DNA from: Mikania micrantha
Lineage: Eukaryota; Streptophyta; Magnoliopsida; Asterales; Asteraceae
DNA: 64,000 nt
Assembly (NCBI GenBank): GCA_009363875.1
Contig: CM018680.1
Location: forward strand, 69,579,139 to 69,643,138
Direction of reading: 5' to 3'
Positions 56,813 through 64,000 of this stretch are shown one piece after another. The stretch's first letter is position 1. Each line of letters opens with the position of its first letter. The translations under genes were made by a program, and so were the position numbers. Below the pieces are notes generated by a model that was not told where the DNA came from, made no database searches, and saw only the letters and a program-made list of their open reading frames with translations.

Positions 56813-57505
56813 TGTTCAAAATATCTGAAATCCGAAAAAAATTAAAACCAGAATCTTATCCCAAATTCAAAAACTCAATTCAAATCTTGATTTAAGTTGT
56901 TCGTGTTGGATTAATCCGAATCCGAAAATGTTATCTGGAAATTCGGGTTGGATTCAGATATATTTGGTTTTATGTATATTAGGTTGTTTAGGCATTCCAA
57001 CAATCCAATTTATGAGACAATTGACCCTTATTAAATTTCAAGTTATTCGTGTTGTTCGAGTTGTTAAAGATACTTTTTTGTGAGTTATTAAAATTTATTT
57101 AGACTATTTTATTACGATACATTTGTAACCTTTTTATAATTTTAACTTTAAAATGTTTTTTTATGAATCTAAATTAGTAAAATGTTACTTTTATGGACCA
57201 TTAAATAGGAAAAATAAATAGACACAACAAGAAAAAAATTAGTAAATTTTTATACAACTTTATTCGGATATATCCAAATTCGAACCAAATTTTAATTCGG
57301 ATAGATTCGGGTTGGATCGATTCAGATAGAGGCAAAATAAAGTCAAATCTGAATAAGCTGATTAGAGTAAACTGATAACTCGTAATCCGACCTGATGAAC
57401 ACCCTTAAATGTGAGCGAGTCTTGTACTTAATTCATCTGATTAACAATTTTAAAAAACAATTAATATTATGTTTTTTAAACAACAACTTATCATGTGAAA
57501 TATCG
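56813..57505. other. noncoding sequence shared with copy A
   Basis: Collinear with 46725-47412. No feature beyond the MITE-like end CCTGATGAACACCCTTA at 57388-57404. Confidence 0.55.
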
Positions 57506-57513
57506 ATCCAAAC

Positions 57514-57890
57514 CAATGTTTTCATAACTAGACATCTAGACCAGACGTCCTACTGGTTGGACTGGTTGTATCGGTTGAACCAGATTCAAAAACCGGATGA
57601 CATAATAAATATATAAAAGATTCAAAAAAATTTAAAATTATAAACGCGTTGAAATAAACATAATTGTTCAAACAAGCATAATCATGTTAAAAAAATACAA
57701 GGTATGATTTTAATGTTTATTTCTTTGGATTTTAGCTTTAAAAAAATTGAAATCCGGTTCGACTAGTGAACTGGTTCCTGGTCTGACTGGTGGACCGGCT
57801 CAACCGGCCGTTTCTCTTGAGGGTGGTTCACATATTTTTTTTTGGGTGGTCGACCCTGGTTCCCCGTACAGTCTGGTTCTGAAAATACTG
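57514..57890. mobile_element. hAT-type MITE with 8-bp TSD ATCCAAAC, copy B
   Basis: TSD at 57506-57513 and 57891-57898. Same insertion as 47421-47801 in copy A, diverged by point changes. Confidence 0.85.
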
Positions 57891-57898
57891 ATCCAAAC

Positions 57899-58439
57899 AC
57901 ATTTAAAACTGATTAGGAGACCATAAGCATTTTTATTAAAACTTTGTTTTTGCTAAATTTTTTATTAAAATGTTGAATATAAAAATTATTATGCTTTTTT
58001 ATTAACGAGAACAAATTATTTGAGTACAAATAATGTTTTAAGTAAAATAACAAAAATTATAAAAAGGCCTCTGCATCAATTCCTGTAGAACATTTAGCTT
58101 GATGGCTTCTCGCCTTCTCATGATCATAAATGTGATTATGATTAAGTCACTCAAACCCCCCTCACGAATCTCCGACATGATGTTAGCTAGGGATGTTTAT
58201 CATGTCGGATAATAGTTTATTCGAATCGAGTTATTCATATTTGAATATTTTTAGACCCTATTGGATCCAAATTTATTCGAATAACCCAAATAAACTTAAT
58301 TTTTACATCCGTATAATTAGGTTTTTTTAGATTATTCGGGTTGAATGTAGATATCCGATCCGAATAAGAAAAATGGATATTTGACCTGACTCTATCCAAG
58401 TTATGTAAAAATGAGAGACTTCAAAGGAGACCTTCTTGG
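57899..58439. other. noncoding sequence shared with copy A
   Basis: Collinear with 47810-48350; nothing else recognised. Confidence 0.5.
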
Positions 58440-59111
58440 TAGGGGTGTTCACGGTCCGGTTTTTACGGTTTTTAGGTTAAACCATAAACCGAACCGTTAA
58501 TAACGGTTTTTGAATAGTAAAAACCAAAACCGAACCGTTAAAAGTAAAAACCGAACCGTTATAAACGGTTTGGTTCCGATTTGGTTTACGGTTTTGGCAT
58601 GTTAAAAATAAAAAGTGAAGCCTACTTTTGAAAAAAAAAACTTATGTCACTAACGTGTCCAAAATTATAACTTATGTAAAAAAACATTACAAAACCTGTT
58701 ACAAAATACAAGAAGTAAAAAATATTTACTATTACAAAACCTGTTATAAAGTACAAAATTTGTCTAGAAAACATGATATCCAAAATAAACGAGCAAGTTC
58801 AAAAACAACCAACTTACTTTCCAAAGTTATAAAACTTCAAGTACTAACCAAACAACAAATAACTTAACTAAATAGTATATACACTTCAAAATACATACAT
58901 ACACACATACATATATATATATACACACATACGGTCCGGCCCGGTTTTTTACGACCGGTTTTTGGCAAAAGCCATAAACCAAACCGTTCATTACGATTTT
59001 GAACTTTCGAAACCGCCCGACCAAATGTTTAGATAAAAACCGACCGTGAAACCGAACCGATGACCGGTTTGGGCGGTTTCGCGGTTTCGAACCGAACCGT
59101 GAACACCCCTA
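58440..59111. mobile_element. hAT-type MITE with 8-bp TSD CTTCTTGG, copy B only
   Basis: TSD at 58432-58439 and 59112-59119. Perfect ends TAGGGGTGTTCACGG / CCGTGAACACCCCTA. Both halves are built from AACCGAACCGTTA-type words that themselves pair as inverted repeats. Empty site in copy A near 48669. Confidence 0.92.
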
Positions 59112-59446
59112 CTTCTTGGGACCATGGTTGTTGAAGATCTCTCCTCCAATCCTGTGATCTCTGAGAAGATAACTTGTGAATTGAATTATCAATTCGGCCG
59201 AAGATAACTTGTGAACGTGTTGTGCAAAGTGCATAACCCAATCCAACAAGTGATATCAGAGCTAAGCTCTCTAACTTAAGTAACTAATCATTCTTAAGTT
59301 ACCAGTTGTTCATCTTCTACTACTCACAGCTCTAAACTTTTTTACTTCTTGTTCAAATGGCTAACATAAGTAAGCACTATACTGGAAATGACACTCTTAA
59401 CAAACATGTCACGTTCACTCTAGATGATTATGACACATGGATGGTT
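59112..59446 (+). pseudogene. copia mosaic: env-like scrap, LTR end, primer site, start of gag (copy B)
   Basis: Same arrangement as 48662-49040: ACCATGGTTGTTGAAGATCT, LTR end ATCCAACA at 59249, primer site GTGATATCAGAGC, gag ATG at 59357 (MANISKHYTGNDTLNKHVTF). It stops at 59446 where gypsy LTR sequence begins. Confidence 0.75.
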
Positions 59447-59785
59447 CGTATGCTCCCGAAATCGCGAAAATGAAATTGAAATCTGACTATGGCGGTGGAG
59501 GTACGCCAAGGACCCTCTTGCCACCATTGGCCGTACCCGACGGACCCATCTGATATAAAAATCTGATCTGCTCGATCTGAACTCATTCCCAGTCGAAAAT
59601 ACGCGATTTCCAAATGAAACAGAGTTGTTTCTACCATCTAAACTCAGATTTGAAGCCATCCAAATGTTTGGATCGAGCAAGGGAATGCTTCTACAAGTCC
59701 TGATCACCGTTTTCATCCGAGAAATCCATCCGATCAGGTAACGATTCGCTTTATCTTACTAGTTTGATAATGTATGGTTTAGATC
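59446..59785 (+). mobile_element. gypsy LTR fragment related to the element at 27317
   Basis: GGTTCGTATGCTCCCGAAAT and TCCTGATCACCGTTTT...CAGATCAGGTAACG align with 27530-27560 and 27806-27860. The intervening part is diverged (AGGTACGCCAAGGACC). No ends. Confidence 0.65.
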
Positions 59786-59790
59786 AGTGT

Positions 59791-61690
59791 TGTTAAAATC
59801 GCGATTAGGCGGCCGATTAATCGGTAATTGGCCCTTAGCCGATTAATTTTAGCCTAGTCGCTCCATTGATCATTTTATCACATAGCACATAGTTGTAAGT
59901 TATCACATAAACACATTTCTCATTTAAAAGTTACTAAATATAGTAAGTTTCTATATTTAACATTGGGCATATAACTTGTTATTTCACTTCATAAATATCA
60001 TATGCAAGTATAGTTTACTCATTAATCACATCAAATAGTTACATTTTGCAAAATTATATGAATAAAGTTACTATTTATAGAAAGTTTGCATATATCATCA
60101 CTTAAATCGTTAAAAATCGTCTCGAACGTGATCATAAGACTCTCAACATTATCATCATAACTTAAACATGACAAAGTCGACATTTATTGACTATAGTAAA
60201 CTAACCAAAGTTTCTATTTATAGAAACTTATGAACAAAACCCCCGTTTTTCATCAAATCAAAGCAATAGACACGCCAATAATCAATACTTTAGTTACAAA
60301 TATCCTTTAAACATACTTTCTATACCTAAATCATCATCAAATATTGATTTATCATACTAAAGTTACCATTTATTGTAACAAGGGTTCAATTCTGTTTATA
60401 CATAAATTTTAAATAACCAACAAACTACATATCATCATTTTATTCATAGATCAACATCCCAAAACATATGCATATCCCTATTTCAGCATTTATTAAAACT
60501 TTGTAACCTTAAAGTTACTAAAAATAGCAATATGTCCCAAATCTTTATTTCTTGACAATAATAGTCACATCAAAAATTGTAATCAGCTCACAATAGCATC
60601 AATAATCACATTTCAACATCAAAAATCATTTAAATCCACATGGATCATAAATGCATGTAGCTAAAAGTTACCATCTATGGTGTTAGTCACCAATAACACA
60701 AGATAGCATCAAAATGACCAATAAATCATCATTAATAACTCAAATCAGCTTATTAGAACCTCAATAACAGATTCATAAGTCCAAAATTTCATGCATGTAG
60801 TGGATTTAGTGATGCATGTGGCCTTGGAGGCTTGCATGTGTGTGTTCATGTGTTATATGTGTAAGATACCTACTGAAACTACCTTAGGAGGTTCAAGAAC
60901 ACTGAGATGGCAGCTCCACAGCTTCTGGAAATCTCTAGATAGTGATTACTAGCAGCTACAAGCTTGATGATGATGGTGTATGACTTCTCCAAGCTTCCTT
61001 CTTCCTTCAAGGTATCAAAAATGGTGGTTTCTGGTTGAAATGATGAAGGAATAGGGTGGTTTGCTCGAGATTAAGGTGTTTCAGTCAAGAAAGTTAGGAT
61101 ATAAATGATTGCAATCGAGTTGGTTGAGTCTTATACAAGTTTTTCTGTCTGCGACTTCCAGGCGTACCGCCTAGCTAGCCTCCATAAGGCTAGGTATACT
61201 GCCTGGATTATTTTAATCCGATATTCTTCTATCGTCTCGTGCGCACCGTCCTGAATTGGTGCAACATTCTTGGCGTACCGCCTGGTGTTTTGAAGAGTTC
61301 AAATTTCTCCCGCCCAAGCCTCGCGTACCGCCAAGGCCCAAACGTTGGTCCTTGGCGTACCGCCTGGCTAGCTGAATGAGCCCAATTGGCCCAATTTTGT
61401 TGTTTAAGTTCGTCTTTCGATTATTTCTCGTTTATGAACATCGTTTCATGACTTAAATCATAATTTTAGTTTATTTTGGCTCATGTAAGGTTCAATTGTT
61501 GTTAAATTACATTCTTGATTGTTTAATTCACCAACGTTTGTTCGACATGACACTTGGGTGCGTTTTCCGATATTTCGACGAATTATCACTTAGTTGTTCA
61601 TGTTTGGACTTTAGTGCCACGTAAGAAATAATAATATAAATTATTATTAAATAAATGCAAATGTTGACCTGTAATATACAAGGTGTCACA
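59791..61690 (-). repeat. probable antisense gypsy LTR
   Basis: On the minus strand it opens TGTGACACCTTG at 61690 and closes ...TTTTAACA. A GC-rich part with repeated GGCGTACCGCC words lies about 300-540 bases in (61145-61370), as in the LTR at 27317. Plus-strand ATCAGTGT occurs at 59783-59790 and 61690-61697, a possible target duplication though longer than usual for LTR elements. No internal domain; a solo LTR or fragment of a different family. Confidence 0.5.
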
Positions 61691-64000
61691 TCAGTGTATG
61701 TCACAAAACATAACTGAGAATATCCAAAGGGAAACCCTCACAATGGAGTTTGTTTCTTTTGAAGAAACTACCTTAGAAAAAGGGCTATCTCCCAGGTCCA
61801 TAGGTGGTGCTACCACATCACAGCCCCCTACCCATATACTAACCCGGGCTCAAGGAACCTTCTCAGCTGCTCTGGATGACCCACTCTTTCCCACTTCACA
61901 AACTCTACTAGAGCCTCCATCCACAAAGATTGACCCCTGGAGTTTTGAAGGGGTCAATACAGAGGAGGGTGCCACTATTGATGAACCTTATCAGATTCAT
62001 TAGGACAGTGGTACAAGCAATAGGACCTCCTCTGTGGCAACTCCCATTGCTGATGACTTCTTTGAGGTCATCTTCAATGAGAGGAATCTAGGGTACCAAG
62101 AAACCACATTTGGTGAAGGAGGTGCGGGAGTTGGCTAAGAACTCCATCGCCCCATGATTCTACTCTAGTGGAGGAGGGCCATACTGTTTAGGAATTGATG
62201 GACACCATTATCACCCTACAAGCCAGGGTATCCTGTCTTAAAGCTAAAGTGGCTACCCTGAGGCTGCAGGTTCATGAAAAAAGATGCTACCATTCTGGAC
62301 CTACAACTCCGCCCATCCATTATTTGCACCCCTTCTACCCTAACCCTCAACAGGTGACATTTGTTTCCCTTGATGCGACCAAAAAGAGGGAGAAGGTACA
62401 ACCTAAGGGGTCAAGCTCTCTTGCCGAAGAAGAGAAGGAGCAATCTCAAGAACCCACCCCTTTCATTTCGAACTTGGATATTGAATGGGATGAGTTCTTG
62501 GGAACTTACTTTCAATCATCAAGCTCCTCTTCTTCTGAGGCTGCAGAGGCTTCTATGGAGATGACTCAACAACAAACATCTTCCATTTTCATGGAGCCTA
62601 GGTCCTTGCTGGGCCCAAGAGTCCCCCTCTGGGACTAAGTTCCCTACTGAGACTTCAACTAAGGTTGCCATGAATGATCCTATACAAGAAACAATCTTTA
62701 TATCTATGGAATCTACGTCCCCTATTGGGAGCATGGTTGTTGAAGACCTCTCCTCCAATTCTGTGATCTCTGAGGAGACGTCTAAGGAACCTATCAAGAT
62801 GATCGGTCAACCATAGGGGGAAGTGGATGCTACGGTTAGTTCCGAAGCTGAAATTGTCTCCGAGGGCCAAGTCATACTTGAGGTTTCTTCCTCAAATGAA
62901 CAACTGGCTGATATACCAATTGGTGAGGCCACATGATCCATCTCCTCTGGTCAAACATACTTAAAAAAGGAAAAAGAAAACTAACCCCAGAGGAGGAAGT
63001 TGTTCTGGAGGAAAGAAGGACACTAACAAAGAAGGGCCGACCAGATACCTTCGTGGATGGATATATCCTACGACTTTCTTGTCTCCTCAAGGAGAAATAA
63101 TATGATATTGATGAGGTACTACTATGGTCGATGCCTAAGATGGCAGCTGAGCTGGATAAGGTGCAGCAGCTTGAATAGGCTACTGCTGAATCTAAAGTTG
63201 TGGCAGCTTCCACTAATAAACAAAAGGAAGCTGCCTACCAAGAGAAGATGAAACAGTCCTTGTGAACTATGGATTCTCTCGGCAACAGCTTAGTCTTATG
63301 AATAACTCTACTATGGATCTGCATATAAGAGAAATTAAAAACAAAATATCCAGTGGAGAGATACCTTCACTGGACCAAATCCAGACTCAACAAGAGGCTT
63401 TTAAACTCGAAAGCAAAAGGGAAAGGCTCCCACATGACAATCCTCTGTCTGCCGAAGCAGTTTAGGAGGCAAAGGCAATCATTGCAGAAGAAGCTAGACG
63501 GTTTTTAGTACCAAAGAAAGAACCAATATCACCTACATCCAGTCCGTCCTATGACAATGTAACTCTGTCCTCAGTGATCAAGATCCACAAAGGCCCCACA
63601 AAGAAAAAATCTACAAACATTGATCATGAGGAACAGAGAAGGATGGATGAGAGAAAAGAAGATACAGCTGCTGAATCTGTTGTAGCTGTGGAGCAAGAGC
63701 CAGCTGTGGCTACTGAGGGAACTACAAGGGAAACTGATGGAGAGAATGAGGAGGAAGAAGAAAATCTGGCTCAAGGCACAATGGTCTTGTACAACAGGCG
63801 TGGACCATTCAGAAGATCGAAATCTATTTCCAGAAGAAGACCTGAAGAGTTGCCCATAAATGTGTATATCTCCTATCATTGAATGGAGCTATATTTCTCT
63901 TGAAAAGAAGTTCCAGCTCAAATTGAGTAATGGGAACATTGTTAAACTCAGAGAAATTTATATCTTTGCACTTCCTGCTCCATGCATATTTGATTTGCAA
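61691..64000 (+). pseudogene. second copy of the copia env-like ORF, heavily decayed, cut by the window end
   Basis: Collinear with 4262-6670: MSQNITENIQRE, a coiled-coil stretch (LQARVSCLKAKVATLRLQV near 62215), SSSSSSEAAEAS, PEEEVVLEERR region near 62985. Then come EIKNKISSGEIPS (63330) and SSVIKIHKGPTKKK (63570), with the last bases matching the GVIE/LW-SYI segment near 6555-6670. At least six stops and several frameshifts. Comparing the two copies shows that 3241-6793 was once a single ORF. Confidence 0.82.

Larger units (their letters stand above)
49565..59446 (+). repeat. tandem segmental duplication, copy B
   Basis: Begins AAAATCTAATAATGTCACATG directly after the gag fragment of copy A, as at 38285, and ends in the gag fragment at 59446. 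Contains its own insertions: a SINE at 51096, hAT-type elements at 53893, 55586 and 58440, a SINE at 56564, and 2.8 kb (51864-54655) absent from copy A. Confidence 0.85.

Noticed and set aside
62195..62638. Independent 147-codon gene
   Set aside because: It aligns in order with the copia env-like ORF at 4800-5250 and is one piece of that decayed copy.

Overview
The window is plant nuclear DNA from a transposon-rich genome. Evidence: Ty1-copia and Ty3-gypsy retrotransposons of plant lineages primed by initiator-Met tRNA, a FAR1-type MULE, a plant PIF/Harbinger element, Helitrons, tRNA-derived SINEs, many MITEs, and a spliced receptor-kinase-family gene with plant jacalin lectin domains. The env-like ORF and the kinase type suggest a eudicot, probably Asteraceae; that placement rests on recall of similar proteins and is an inference.

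Layout. 1-7715: 3' part of a decayed copia element with an extra env-like ORF and a complete 3' LTR. 7716-11199: AT-rich debris. 11200-17724 (minus): the only apparently intact host gene, an N-terminal kinase fused to two jacalin domains, about 615 aa in four coding exons joined by phase-0 introns; its introns are packed with MITEs. 18640-19527: inverted solo LTR of the copia family at the left edge, with a 5-bp target duplication. 20394-20786: 9-bp-TSD MITE. 21588-37292: a decayed MULE (FAR1-type transposase plus OTU-like domain, and a second ORF) interrupted by a very young 9.5-kb Tekay/Del-type gypsy element (27317-36849). 38285-59446: a tandem segmental duplication (copy A 38285-49564, copy B 49565-59446). 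59446-64000: gypsy LTR fragments and a second, badly decayed copy of the copia env-like ORF that runs off the window.

The two duplicate copies act as each other's empty site. Elements found in one copy only include a PIF/Harbinger element with an intact transposase, a TTA-TSD MITE, a 9-bp-TSD MITE, SINEs and three hAT-type elements; several have exact target duplications. Both copies also carry a remnant of the 5'UTR/promoter of the kinase-lectin gene without its coding region, so the duplication probably descends from a locus that once held a paralogue.

The strongest leads are the kinase-jacalin fusion gene with an intronic near-perfect 430-bp palindrome, the set of foldback elements inserted in (TA)n runs that share a GGGAAGG-like end, the palindromic CTATACG-N3-CGTATAG motif scattered through the MULE, and the copia env-like ORF with its own TATA box and leader. 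I saw no CRISPR arrays, rRNA genes or functional tRNA genes.
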